Positions 45,601 through 53,780 of a DNA stretch of 64,000 bases are shown here, piece after piece. Origin of the DNA: JAMXLO01 sp963850535 (GTDB lineage Bacteria; Pseudomonadota; Alphaproteobacteria; Acetobacterales; Acetobacteraceae); contig CAWKMC010000039.1 of the NCBI GenBank assembly GCA_963850535.1, positions 124,001 through 188,000 of the forward strand. Direction: 5' to 3'. Below the pieces are notes generated by a model. The model was not told where the DNA came from and did not search any database. It was given only the letters and a program-made list of their open reading frames with translations. Positions within the stretch are counted from its first letter, which is position 1. Every line of letters starts with the position of its first letter. Both the position numbers and the translations under genes were made by a program.

Positions 45601-47169
45601 GCTTTGCTCACGTTCCAGAACACCACCGACGGGCCCTTTAGAATGCCCGTCACGTTGTTGCGCCAGGCCGCACTTTGCCGATAGCCGCCAAGCGGGATGT
45701 ACGGCAGCGTCTCAAAGGCCTGCAACTGATAGGCACGCTCCAGCCGCGTCTGTTCCGCTGGGTCGGTGACGCCGAGCCACTCGGCGTAGATCTGCTCGAT
45801 CTTTGGATCGGAAGGCCAGCCGTACCACGCCTCCTTGCCATTGGCGCGGATGAAGTTGGCGAGCAGCGGATCGCGGTAATCAGGTGTGGCGACGACAGAC
45901 GGAAACATCGACCAACCGCCCTTGTCGAGCTGTTCATGGCTGTTGCGGCGCGATTGCACGGTGGCCCAGTCCATCGCCTGGTCGTCGATGTTCATGCCGG
46001 CCGCTGACAGCGAATGCGCGATCACCGCGGCAGTGGGGTTGAAGAACCAATGGTCGGTCGCATGCAACAACACAATGCGTTCACCGTTGTAGCCGGCCCT
46101 GTCGAGCATCCCCTTGACCTGATCGGGCGTATGCTTCGTGCCCACCAATTCCATGCCGGCGTCGTCCACTTCCGGTTTGCCAGTGCGCAGGAAGCCGACC
46201 CCGGTGAACATGTTCTGCGGATCGCCGCCCATCGATGCTGCCATCACCTCCTGCTGATCGAGCGCGGCCAGCATGGCGCGACGCAGGCCGGGATTGCTGG
46301 TTGGCGCGGCCATGTGGTTGGGACGCAGGAAGCAGATCTGCCCATAGGTGTCGAGCACGCCCACCGTGACGCCGGGCGTTCGCTTCAGCATCGGCAGCAG
46401 GTCGGGCAGCGGGATTTCGATCCAGTCCACTTCACCGGTCACCAGAGCGTTGGCGGCGGTGGAACCATCGGGGATCATCTTCCATTCGAACTCGATCAAC
46501 CAGCACGCGATGGCCGCCGGCCGTGTAGCTCGGCGGCTCATCGCGCGGTACGTAGCGATCGAATCTGGCGAACGCCGCATGACTGCCCAGCACGTGCTCG
46601 TCTGCCAACCAACGGAACGGGCCGCTGCCGATCGCCTCGGGGATCTGCTTGAACGGGTCGGTCTGTGCCAGCCGTTCCGGCATCATCACCGCCGGGATGA
46701 TGAACTTCGACAGCAGAGTGCGCAGATGCGGAAACGGTTTGTTCAGCCGCAGCACGATGGTGCGGTCATCGGGCGCCTCGATCGCATCGAGCCGTTGCGA
46801 CAGCGTAACCCCGCCCTGATCGCGCACCATCCAACGCTTGAGCGATGCGATGCAGTCACGCGACCGCACCGGTTCGCCGTCGTGGAACCATAGGTTTTTG
46901 CGCAGTCGCAGCGTCCAGCGGCGACCGTCATCCTCCATCACGTCGCCTTCCAGCATCTGCGGCCTGGGGTTCATCTGCTCGTCTCGGCCGTACAGCAGGT
47001 CGAACACCATGAAGCCCATGTTGCGGGCGATCTGCGAGCTGGTCCAAACCGGATCGATGCTGTTCAGCGCGACCTGCGGCACGATGGCGAGCGTCTGCGC
47101 TTTGCCGGCAATCGCCGGGCGCGCGAACGCCGCCGCCGCCGCACCCAGCATCAGGCTGCGTCGGTGCAT
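45597..47169 (-). CDS. ABC transporter substrate-binding protein (SBP_bac_5), copy 1, one apparent frameshift
   Basis: About 523 residues when restored. Begins MHRRSLMLGAAAAAFARPAIAG, a Tat-type leader, and aligns with the downstream copy along its length (NSIDPVWTSSQIARNMGFMVF, LWFHDGEPVRSRDCIASLKRW, GQICFLRPNHMAAPTSNPGL). The frames join by removing one base from the CC at 46500-46501, giving GGHRVLLIEFEWKMIPDG, which matches the paralog's GGHQVRLDRIEWHMIPD in length. GGAAGG about 9 bases before the ATG supports the start. Tandem duplication with divergence of the ligand-contact regions suggests two related ligands. Confidence 0.83.
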
Positions 47170-47553
47170 TTTGATGCTTCCTTCCGGATATGGCCGGAGT
47201 CTAGCGCAGTTTCTTCGCTTTGCGCACCATAGGCTCAATCACCTCCACCTCGCGCAGCGAAGCGCCAGGGGGAGCGCGAATTCCTAACCTGAACTATCGG
47301 CAGCCGGCGCCACCATCAGTTCCACGCAGGCAGCAACGATGCCCCAATGCGAGTCCGTGTGCCGAGTTGCATGTGAGCGGCCTCGAGACAACCCCTTCGT
47401 TGGTCGTCTCGCCACTTGGGCACGCTATGCCTTTCGCCAAGAATTCGGCAAACTAAGGCGGTCCTTGGTTAAGATTCGCCCCGGCATTGTCGAACAGAGT
47501 CTGCGTCAGGAACTGCCGCACGGAAAGTCCGAGCAACAAGGGGGATCATTGTC
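47170..47553. other. 384-bp intergenic region, no gene seen
   Basis: Divergent gap between the substrate-binding-protein operon (-) and the small secreted protein (+). It should carry promoters for both. No conserved open frame, tRNA fold or strong inverted repeat was found on reading both strands. Confidence 0.5.
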
Positions 47554-48078
47554 ATGAAGCTCAGTTTGGTTGGCTCTACACTGATGATGCTTGCAACTTC
47601 GGGGGCGCTCCACGCTCAATCTTCCGAGGCCGACTACATGGCGACCGTCAAGCGGGCGGCGCCAGCCGATATTGTCAACAATGCCACCATTGTCAAAATG
47701 AATGGGTCGGACATGCAGACCATTCAGAAGGGAAGTAACGGCTGGACCTGCATGGCCGACCAGGTGGGCGTACCGATGTGCATGGATGCCGCTGCGACGG
47801 AATGGGCACATGCTTGGCAGAGCCATGCCAAACCGCCAGAAAAGACCGGCTTCATGTATATGCTGTCGGGCGACAAAGGTGCCAGCAACTCTGACCCGTG
47901 GGCCACGGGGAAGACTGCCAGCAACCATTGGATCGAGACCGGCTCTCACGTGATGATAGTAGGACCCACAGTCAAGACTATGGGGGGTTATCCGAGGGAC
48001 CCTGATCCAGACCCGAAGAAGCCGTACGTTATGTGGTCGGGAACACAATACGAGCACCTGATGCTTCCGGTGAAGTAG
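47554..48078 (+). CDS. secreted hypothetical protein
   Basis: 174 residues with a signal peptide (MKLSLVGSTLMMLATSGALHA, cut before QSS). The mature part has two cysteines, C66 and C76, in the segment WTCMADQVGVPMCMD, which may form a disulfide or bind a ligand. Also notable are GFMYMLSGDKGAS and a late PRDPDPDPKKPYVMW. Similar unnamed secreted proteins occur in diverse Proteobacteria; I recognise no function. AGGGGGA about 10 bases upstream supports the start. Monocistronic. Confidence 0.75.
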   Translation: MKLSLVGSTLMMLATSGALHAQSSEADYMATVKRAAPADIVNNATIVKMNGSDMQTIQKGSNGWTCMADQVGVPMCMDAAATEWAHAWQSHAKPPEKTGFMYMLSGDKGASNSDPWATGKTASNHWIETGSHVMIVGPTVKTMGGYPRDPDPDPKKPYVMWSGTQYEHLMLPVK

Positions 48079-48082
48079 CGCT

Positions 48083-49126
48083 CTACTCCTGCCCCCTCCC
48101 CCTACCCCCTCCCGCAGGGGGAGGGGGAGGATGGTTCGGCAACTCGTCGCGTACTTCCTGTTCGATCACCTCCAGCAGCCGGGCCGGAAAGTGCCGCGGC
48201 ACACCCTGCGTGATGAAGACGATGCGCGTGGTCTGATCGTGGGACGGCCATCGTTCCAAGAATACGGGCGGTGAGACGACGTGCTGCACGCCATGGATCA
48301 TCGCTGGTTGGTCGGGCATTTCCTCGATGTGCACCAGGCCTTTCAGGCGCAGCAGGCGCGCGCCGCAATGCTCCGCCAGCGCTTCGAGCAGCAGGGTCAG
48401 GGCGAGCGCGGGAATGGGGCGATCGCGGCGCAGTGCGAAGGTCTCGACGTTGTCGCTGTGGTCCGCGATGGCGAAGGGATTGCGCACAGTCGGCGCCGGC
48501 AGGTCGGCGAACCGCGACGCGACCATAGTGCCGGCAAACAGTGTGCTCGGCGCCGCGTCTTGCGTTGTGCCCAACACAGCGCTGGCGTTGAGCGCGGCGA
48601 GCCGTTGCAGCAAGGCGTCGCCTGCTTCGGCAATGTCCGTTTTGCTGAGCAACAGCGTGTCGGCGAGTGCGACCTGCCGACGCGCTTCCGCATGGCGCTG
48701 CAGCGTCGCCTCGCCGTGCAGCGCATCGACGATGGTGACGATGCCATCGATCACGTGAAGCTGGGCGAGGTCGCGGTCCGTCATCAGCGCGTGCAGGATC
48801 GGCGCGGGATCGGCGAGGCCGGAGGTTTCGATCAGCACCCGGTCGCAGGCGATTTCCCCGGCCTCGCGCCGGCGTTGCAAATCGAGCAAAGTGGCGACGA
48901 GATCGCTGCGCACGGCACAGCACAGGCAGCCGGTGGTCAGTGCCAGCAACGTCTCGTCGCTGCTGGCGATCAGTTCGTGGTCCAGGCCGATTTCGCCGAA
49001 CTCGTTGACGATGACGGCGGTGCGGGCGAATGCCGGATTACGCAGGATGCGGGAGATCAGTGTGGTCTTGCCACTGCCGAGAAAGCCGGTGACGATGGCG
49101 ACGGGTATGGTGGATCGAGGCGACAA
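48083..49126 (-). CDS. CobW/COG0523 family GTPase (metal-chaperone type)
   Basis: About 347 residues. Walker A GFLGSGKTT at 14-22, the metal-binding C67-L-C-C70 motif in TTGCLCC, Walker B-like ETSGLADP, and base-recognition LSKTD. The CobW C-terminal domain carries LRLKGLVHIEEMPDQP. COG0523 GTPases deliver zinc, cobalt or other metals to client enzymes. The last ~14 residues (PPPPPAGGG...) come from the GC-rich repeat at 48092-48127 and look like a 3' extension. Start TTG 49126 gives the normal short lead to the P-loop; its first base is shared with the divergent gene's ATG. Confidence 0.88.
   Translation of the reverse strand: MSPRSTIPVAIVTGFLGSGKTTLISRILRNPAFARTAVIVNEFGEIGLDHELIASSDETLLALTTGCLCCAVRSDLVATLLDLQRRREAGEIACDRVLIETSGLADPAPILHALMTDRDLAQLHVIDGIVTIVDALHGEATLQRHAEARRQVALADTLLLSKTDIAEAGDALLQRLAALNASAVLGTTQDAAPSTLFAGTMVASRFADLPAPTVRNPFAIADHSDNVETFALRRDRPIPALALTLLLEALAEHCGARLLRLKGLVHIEEMPDQPAMIHGVQHVVSPPVFLERWPSHDQTTRIVFITQGVPRHFPARLLEVIEQEVRDELPNHPPPPPAGGGRGRGQE
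48092..48127. repeat. GC-rich palindromic repeat, copy A (also terminator-like)
   Basis: CCCCCTCCCCCT (48092-48103) pairs with AGGGGGAGGGGG (48116-48127) around a 12-nt loop. A near-identical block (CCCCCTCCCCCTAACCCCCTCCCGC) recurs at 49746-49786 in the same orientation. It overlaps the 3' end of the CobW gene and lies 13 bp after the secreted-protein gene, where it may end both transcripts. Confidence 0.65.
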
Positions 49127-49743
49127 TGGATGGCACTCTGCTGACGGACGCGACGGCGCTGCGGCAACTCTACGGCGAACCGTCTGGTGGGGCGATCGCC
49201 AAGGAGATCGACTACGTTCATCCGCATTATCGCGCGATGATCGAGGCTTCGCCATTCATGGTCATGGCGACCAGCGGCCCGGATGGCCTCGATGTCTCCC
49301 CGCGCGGCGATCCGCCTGGCTTTGTCGTCGTGCAGGACGAAAGGACCCTACTTATCCCCGACCGACGCGGCAACAACCGCGCCGACAGCCTGAACAATCT
49401 GGTTGCCGATCCGCGGATTGCGCTGCTGTTTCTTATACCGGGCGTCGGCGAAACGCTGCGGGTGAACGGGCGCGCGGAAATTTCGGTGGACCCGGCGGTG
49501 CTGGAGCGGTTCCCGGCACAGGGCAAGCTGCCGCGGTCGGTGATCGTTGTGCATGTCGAGCGGGTATATTTCCAGTGCCCCAAGGCGCTGGTGCGGTCGG
49601 ATCTTTGGAACCCGGCGAAGCACATCGAGCGGCGAAGCCTGCCAAGCAGCGGCACGATCCTGGCGGACATTACCAGCGGGCGCGTGGGCGGGGCGGAGTA
49701 CGATGCCGCGTACCCGGAGCGGCTGAAGGCGACGATTTATTGA
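49126..49743 (+). CDS. PPOX-type flavoprotein (pyridoxamine 5'-phosphate oxidase family)
   Basis: 205 residues with the split-barrel FMN-binding fold. Conserved stretches are FMVMATSGPDGLDVSPRGDPPGF, LLIPDRRGNNRADSLNNL, IALLFLIPGVGETLRVNGRA and VIVVHVERVYFQCPKAL followed by LWNP, the MSMEG_1061-type subfamily. These proteins bind FMN or F420 and are generally uncharacterised oxidoreductases. The ATG is preceded by GAGG six bases away and shares its A with the TTG start of the divergent CobW gene. Confidence 0.88.
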   Translation: MDGTLLTDATALRQLYGEPSGGAIAKEIDYVHPHYRAMIEASPFMVMATSGPDGLDVSPRGDPPGFVVVQDERTLLIPDRRGNNRADSLNNLVADPRIALLFLIPGVGETLRVNGRAEISVDPAVLERFPAQGKLPRSVIVVHVERVYFQCPKALVRSDLWNPAKHIERRSLPSSGTILADITSGRVGGAEYDAAYPERLKATIY

Positions 49744-49745
49744 GC

Positions 49746-49786
49746 GCCCCCTCCCCCTAACCCCCTCCCGCGAGGGGAGGGGGGAT
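49746..49786. repeat. GC-rich palindromic repeat, copy B
   Basis: Second copy of the CCCCCTCCCCCTA-ACCCCCTCCCGC element, here followed by GAGGGGAGGGGGG, forming a stem-loop in the 45-bp gap between convergent genes. With copy A at 48092 it brackets the CobW-PPOX pair as direct repeats. Probably acts as a bidirectional terminator. Confidence 0.65.
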
Positions 49787-49788
49787 TC

Positions 49789-50298
49789 TTAGCTGTCCCG
49801 CAATGCTGCTTGGTAGGCGCTCAGTACTTCGCGCCCGAAGCACGCCATGATGACGCGCTCGACTGATTGCTCGCGCTCTAAGAAGTCGGAGACCGTGCCG
49901 ACCGCAATCCGCGCGGCATCGGGAATAGGGTAACCATAGATGCCGCAACTGATGGCGGGGAACGCGATCGTGCGTACGCCATGCGCCACCGCTAGCTTGA
50001 GGGTTTCGGTGTAGCAGCTCGCCAGCAGCTCCGGTTCGCCGTGCGCTCCGTCACGATACCGCGGACCGACGGCGTGGATCACAAACTTCGCGGTCAAACG
50101 ATAGCCCTTGGTGATTTTCGCCTGTCCAGTGGGACAGCCGCCCAGGGTGCGACACTCCTCCAGTAGTTCCGGACCGGCGGCGCGGTGGATCGCGCCGTCC
50201 ACGCCGCCGCCACCCAACAACGACTGGTTGGCCGCATTGACAATGGCATCGACCGCCAGCCGGGTGATGTCCGCCTCGCGAACTTCGATGCGCTGCAT
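49789..50298 (-). CDS. macrodomain protein (O-acetyl-ADP-ribose deacetylase type)
   Basis: 169 residues, a single macrodomain. Key features: EADITRLAVDAIVNAANQSLLGGGGVDGAIH with the Asn of the active site, the ligand-loop TKGYRLTAKFVIHAVGPRY (shown in parts), and AFPAISCGIYGYP. Matches YmdB-like enzymes that hydrolyse O-acetyl-ADP-ribose or remove ADP-ribose from proteins or nucleic acids. Start ATG 50298 is preceded by GGGAG seven bases away. It follows corA by 11 bp in the same direction. Confidence 0.92.
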   Translation of the reverse strand: MQRIEVREADITRLAVDAIVNAANQSLLGGGGVDGAIHRAAGPELLEECRTLGGCPTGQAKITKGYRLTAKFVIHAVGPRYRDGAHGEPELLASCYTETLKLAVAHGVRTIAFPAISCGIYGYPIPDAARIAVGTVSDFLEREQSVERVIMACFGREVLSAYQAALRDS

Positions 50299-50309
50299 TG
50301 CAATCTCCC

Positions 50310-51269
50310 TCAGAGCCAGCCGCGCCAGCGGAATATGACGAGCGGGATAATCGTGCTGATCGCAATCAGTGCCATGCTGTATGGATACCCCCAGGTCCAC
50401 TCCAGTTCCGGCATCAGCTTGAAGTTCATGCCGTAGATGCCAGCGATCAATACCGGAGGCACGCCGGCGACCGAGACAACGGTCAGCACCTTCATTACGT
50501 TGTTCTGTGCAATGTTGATGAACCCCAGCGTGGCATCCAGCAGGAACTGCAGCTTGTCGTTCAGGTGCGTGTCGAAATCATTCAGCGAGTCGATATCGCG
50601 GCGCAGGGTGCGGAATCTGGGGCGCAGTTCTTTGGGCAGCCAGTCCGCGGCCACCGCCTCGACATAAGGTATGATGCGACCCGCACTGACCTGGCTCTCG
50701 CGCACATGCGAGACGAGGTCGCCGACGCGGCCGAGTGCGACAAGTGTCGCACGCAGCATGGCGTCCTCGCGCTTGCGTCCACTCGCTGCGGCCATATCGG
50801 GGCAGAAGATGCGATGGGAGACCGTCTCCAACTCTGTCTTCACCTGCTCCAGTGCGTCAGCTTGCCGGTCGACGATGGCCTCCAGCAGTCCGACCAACAC
50901 ATGAGGACCACTGTGCCCAGCAAAATTGGGTTCCTCCGTGAAACGATCGAACAGCCGACTTGGTGCAAAGCGTATCGTGATCAGGCGCTCGGGCGTGACA
51001 ATGAAGCCTACCGAGATAGAGCGCGGCTCGGTCTCAGGGCGGCTGACCAGCGGCATGCTGAGATAGAGAGCGCCATTGCGCGTGGCGAGCCTGCTGGAGC
51101 TCTCGATCTCATTGATTTCTGGCTCGGTCGGGATAGCAAGGCCGGTCTCACGCGCAACCCGCTCCACCTCATCCGGCGCTGGCTCGGCAAGATCGATCCA
51201 CTGCGCCTGTGACAGCCGGTCTGTCGTGCGGCAGAGTTTTTCGTCTCGGTATTCGAATGCCCGCAGCAT
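50310..51269 (-). CDS. corA: CorA family divalent cation transporter
   Basis: 319 residues. The signature GMN is at GIYGMNFKLMPELEW between the two C-terminal helices, followed by WGYPYSMALIAISTIIPLVIF. The large N-terminal cytoplasmic domain ends in the long stalk helix with FDTHLNDKLQFLLDATLGF. It forms a pentameric Mg2+/Co2+ channel. The start follows ilvC by 9 bp on the same strand, so it may be the distal part of the ilv transcript. Confidence 0.93.
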   Translation of the reverse strand: MLRAFEYRDEKLCRTTDRLSQAQWIDLAEPAPDEVERVARETGLAIPTEPEINEIESSSRLATRNGALYLSMPLVSRPETEPRSISVGFIVTPERLITIRFAPSRLFDRFTEEPNFAGHSGPHVLVGLLEAIVDRQADALEQVKTELETVSHRIFCPDMAAASGRKREDAMLRATLVALGRVGDLVSHVRESQVSAGRIIPYVEAVAADWLPKELRPRFRTLRRDIDSLNDFDTHLNDKLQFLLDATLGFINIAQNNVMKVLTVVSVAGVPPVLIAGIYGMNFKLMPELEWTWGYPYSMALIAISTIIPLVIFRWRGWL

Positions 51270-51278
51270 TCAGGTGAC

Positions 51279-52298
51279 TCAGTTGCGCGATCGGTCCACC
51301 AGCGCGTTCTTGGCGATCCATGGCATCATCGCACGCAGCTTCTCGCCCACCTGCTCGATCGGGTGCTCGGCCAGGCGGCGCCGCATTGCCTTGAAGCTGG
51401 TCTGGTTCACTCTATTCTCCAGCATCCAATCGCGCGCGAATTTCCCCGACTGTATGTCGGCCAGTACGCGCTTCATCTCCGCCTTGGTCGCCTCGTTCAC
51501 GATACGCGGGCCCGACATGTACTCGCCATACTCAGCGGTGTTGCTGACCGAATAGTTCATGTTGGCGATGCCACCTTCATAGACCAGATCGACGATCAGC
51601 TTTACTTCGTGCACGCACTCGAAATACGCCATTTCCGGCGCATAGCCCGCTTCCACCAGCGTTTCGTAGCCGGCTTTCATCAGTTCGACCAGGCCGCCGC
51701 ACAGCACGGTCTGCTCGCCGAACAGATCGGTCTCGCATTCCTCTTTGAATGTCGTCTCGATGATGCCGGCGCGGCCGCCGCCAATGGCGCTGGCATAAGA
51801 CAAGGCGACTTCCATCGCATTGCCTGACGGGTTCTGTGACACGGCAACCAGGCACGGTACGCCGCCGCCGCGCTGATATTCGCTGCGCACAGTGTGCCCG
51901 GGACCTTTCGGTGCAATCATGAACACGTCGATATCGGGGCGAGGATCGATCAGATTGAAATGCACGTTCAGGCCGTGCGCGAAGGCGAGCGCCGCTCCCT
52001 TCTTCATGTTCGGGCCCAGTTTCTCACGATACAGGTCGCCCTGGCCTTCGTCCGGTGTCAGCACCATCACCACATCGGCCGATTTCGCGCAGTCAGCCGG
52101 ATCCATCACTTTCAGGCCGGCGGCCTCCGCCTTGGCCACGCCGCCGGAGTTTGGCCGCAGGCCAACGGCGATGTCCCTGACGCCACTGTCCTTCAGATTG
52201 TTGGCGTGGGCGTGGCCCTGGCTGCCATAGCCGATAATGGCAACGCGCTTGCCCTTGATAAGGTTCACATCGGCATCACGGTCGTAGTAGACGCGCAT
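51279..52298 (-). CDS. ilvC: ketol-acid reductoisomerase
   Basis: 339 residues, class I KARI. NAD(P)H-binding GYGSQGHAHANNLKDSG at about 24-40; the metal-binding C-terminal knotted domain includes DLFGEQTVLCGG, EMAYFECVHEVKLIVDL and NYSVSNTAEYG. Converts acetolactate to dihydroxyisovalerate in valine/leucine synthesis and the corresponding isoleucine step. It lies 88 bp after ilvH in the same orientation. Confidence 0.96.
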   Translation of the reverse strand: MRVYYDRDADVNLIKGKRVAIIGYGSQGHAHANNLKDSGVRDIAVGLRPNSGGVAKAEAAGLKVMDPADCAKSADVVMVLTPDEGQGDLYREKLGPNMKKGAALAFAHGLNVHFNLIDPRPDIDVFMIAPKGPGHTVRSEYQRGGGVPCLVAVSQNPSGNAMEVALSYASAIGGGRAGIIETTFKEECETDLFGEQTVLCGGLVELMKAGYETLVEAGYAPEMAYFECVHEVKLIVDLVYEGGIANMNYSVSNTAEYGEYMSGPRIVNEATKAEMKRVLADIQSGKFARDWMLENRVNQTSFKAMRRRLAEHPIEQVGEKLRAMMPWIAKNALVDRSRN

Positions 52299-52386
52299 TG
52301 CTAGCTCCTGCTGTCTTTTGGAAGTTCGGCGGACGAGGGTTCGAAGCCGGACATGATGGAGAACCTTCAGAGATCGTGAGGAGACC

Positions 52387-52917
52387 CTAGATCGTCCGCA
52401 CGCCGCGCGCTATCGCGGCCACGCCGGTGCGAGATACCTCGGCCAGCCCGAGATGGCGCATCAGGTCAATGAACGCATCAAGCTTGTCGGTACCCCCGGT
52501 GAGTTCGAACACGAAACTCTCATGCGTTGCGTCGATCACCCGGGCGCGGAATGCATCGGCAATGCGTAGCGCTTCCACGCGCTTTTCGCCGACGCCGGCG
52601 ACCTTGATCAGCGCCATCTCGCGCGCGATGTGCGGGCCTTCGAGTGAAAGGTCGGCGACGCGATGCACCGGCACCAGGCGATCGAGTTGCGCTTTGATCT
52701 GCCCGATCACCATTTCAGTACCTGACGTGACGATGTTGATGCGCGAGCGTGCGCCGCCGCTTTCCACTGCCGCGACGGTCAGGCTGTCGATGTTGTAGCC
52801 TCGACCGGAAAACAGACCGACGACACGGGCGAGGATGCCGGGTTCGTTCTCGACCAGGACCGATATGGTTGCGCTGCGCAGTGTGGTGTCAGGCATGTAT
52901 GAACCGGCTTGTGTCAT
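52387..52917 (-). CDS. ilvH: acetolactate synthase small (regulatory) subunit
   Basis: 176 residues. N-terminal ACT domain ISVLVENEPGILARVVGLFSGRGYNID with the valine-binding region, then the C-terminal domain typical of the IlvH/IlvN family (ALIKVAGVGEKRVEALRIADAF). Gives valine feedback to the large subunit. The start ATG 52917 overlaps the stop of the PIN-domain toxin gene (ATGA); ATG 52896 is an alternative that would leave a 17-bp gap. No frameshift. Confidence 0.95.
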   Translation of the reverse strand: MTQAGSYMPDTTLRSATISVLVENEPGILARVVGLFSGRGYNIDSLTVAAVESGGARSRINIVTSGTEMVIGQIKAQLDRLVPVHRVADLSLEGPHIAREMALIKVAGVGEKRVEALRIADAFRARVIDATHESFVFELTGGTDKLDAFIDLMRHLGLAEVSRTGVAAIARGVRTI

Positions 52918-53366
52918 TTGGCGGGTAAGCGCGGCTGAGCGTCGGTCCAGGGATTGAGGACCGGCACGCGGGCCGCCACGAAGTCATCGATATTGCGTGT
53001 CACCACGCAAAGATCGTGGAGCGTGGCAATTGCGGCGATAAACAGGTCCGGCTGCGCAAAAGTAAACCGCATCGCGCGGCCTTGCTCGACAAGGCGCCGC
53101 CACACGATCAGCACATCCTCATCGATCGCACAGACACGGTCGGCGAACCAGGGGCGGAGTTCCCGCTCTAACCACACTTCCAGACGAGGCCGCAGCGGAT
53201 CGGTGCCCGCCAGCAATTCGATGCCATACCGGATCTCCGCCATTGTCACCGTGCTCAGGAACAGGCTCGCCGAGGGCTGCGAATCGGCCCAGGCGCGCAC
53301 CCTCGCGTCGCACCGCACCTTGCGTAGCTCGGAAATCACGTTGGTATCGAGCAACCATCCCCTCAC
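52914..53366 (-). CDS. PIN-domain toxin (VapC/FitB-like)
   Basis: 150 residues. PIN-domain acidic residues are D7 (WLLDTNVISEL), E44 (TMAEIRYGIE), D107 (AQPDLFIAAIA) and D127/D128 (TRNIDDF), the metal-binding set of an RNase. FitB-type sequence (VTMAEIRYGIELL). It is the toxin of a type II toxin-antitoxin pair with the gene overlapping upstream by 4 bp. Its position between ilvB and ilvH is unusual and its stop overlaps the ilvH start. Confidence 0.92.
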   Translation of the reverse strand: MRGWLLDTNVISELRKVRCDARVRAWADSQPSASLFLSTVTMAEIRYGIELLAGTDPLRPRLEVWLERELRPWFADRVCAIDEDVLIVWRRLVEQGRAMRFTFAQPDLFIAAIATLHDLCVVTRNIDDFVAARVPVLNPWTDAQPRLPAK

Positions 53367-53656
53367 AACTCGATCTCGCGCACGGGGGCGCGAACCGAGG
53401 CGTGCTCGAAATCCAGGTCCTTCAATGGCGACAGCACCGCGGAGAGGCTGGGCTGCGACGCGATCGGCGCCAGGCGGTCGTATTCTTCCGCCGAGAGGAT
53501 AACTACCGCATCCTTGCCGTGCACCGTTACCCGCTGCGGTCCATGCTGCTGCGCCTCACGGACGACTTGGCTGAAATGTGCCTTCGCGTCCTGCAGCTTC
53601 CAGACCTGCAGGTGCGAGCGTCTAGGTTTCGGGGGCTGCCGGCGGGGATTGGGCAC
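53363..53656 (-). CDS. Phd/YefM-family antitoxin
   Basis: 97 residues. The Phd/YefM core is WKLQDAKAHFSQVVREAQQ, HGPQRVTVHGKDAVVIL and SAEEYDRLA; the C-terminus is the expected toxin-neutralising tail. A 25-residue basic lead (MPNPRRQPPKPRRSHLQV) precedes the fold and may be partly extra. The first gene of the pair, with toxin start overlapping its stop by 4 bp. Directly upstream are 9-bp tandem repeats that may be its operator. Confidence 0.9.
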   Translation of the reverse strand: MPNPRRQPPKPRRSHLQVWKLQDAKAHFSQVVREAQQHGPQRVTVHGKDAVVILSAEEYDRLAPIASQPSLSAVLSPLKDLDFEHASVRAPVREIEL

Positions 53657-53671
53657 TGCTGGACCTCAATC

Positions 53672-53689
53672 TGGTCAGTATGGTCAGAA
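53672..53689. promoter_or_regulatory. 9-bp tandem repeat upstream of the antitoxin gene
   Basis: TGGTCAGTA and TGGTCAGAA lie back to back, 16-33 bp upstream of the antitoxin start. Type II antitoxins usually autoregulate by binding repeats near their promoter. This identification is by position only. Confidence 0.35.
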
Positions 53690-53780
53690 ATTTGGCGCGG
53701 TGCAAGCCGGAGGACCCCTGAACCTAACTCCGGGGGCTGTATTCACCTGTACCGGCCGGCCTTCCTCCGACCACCTTTAA

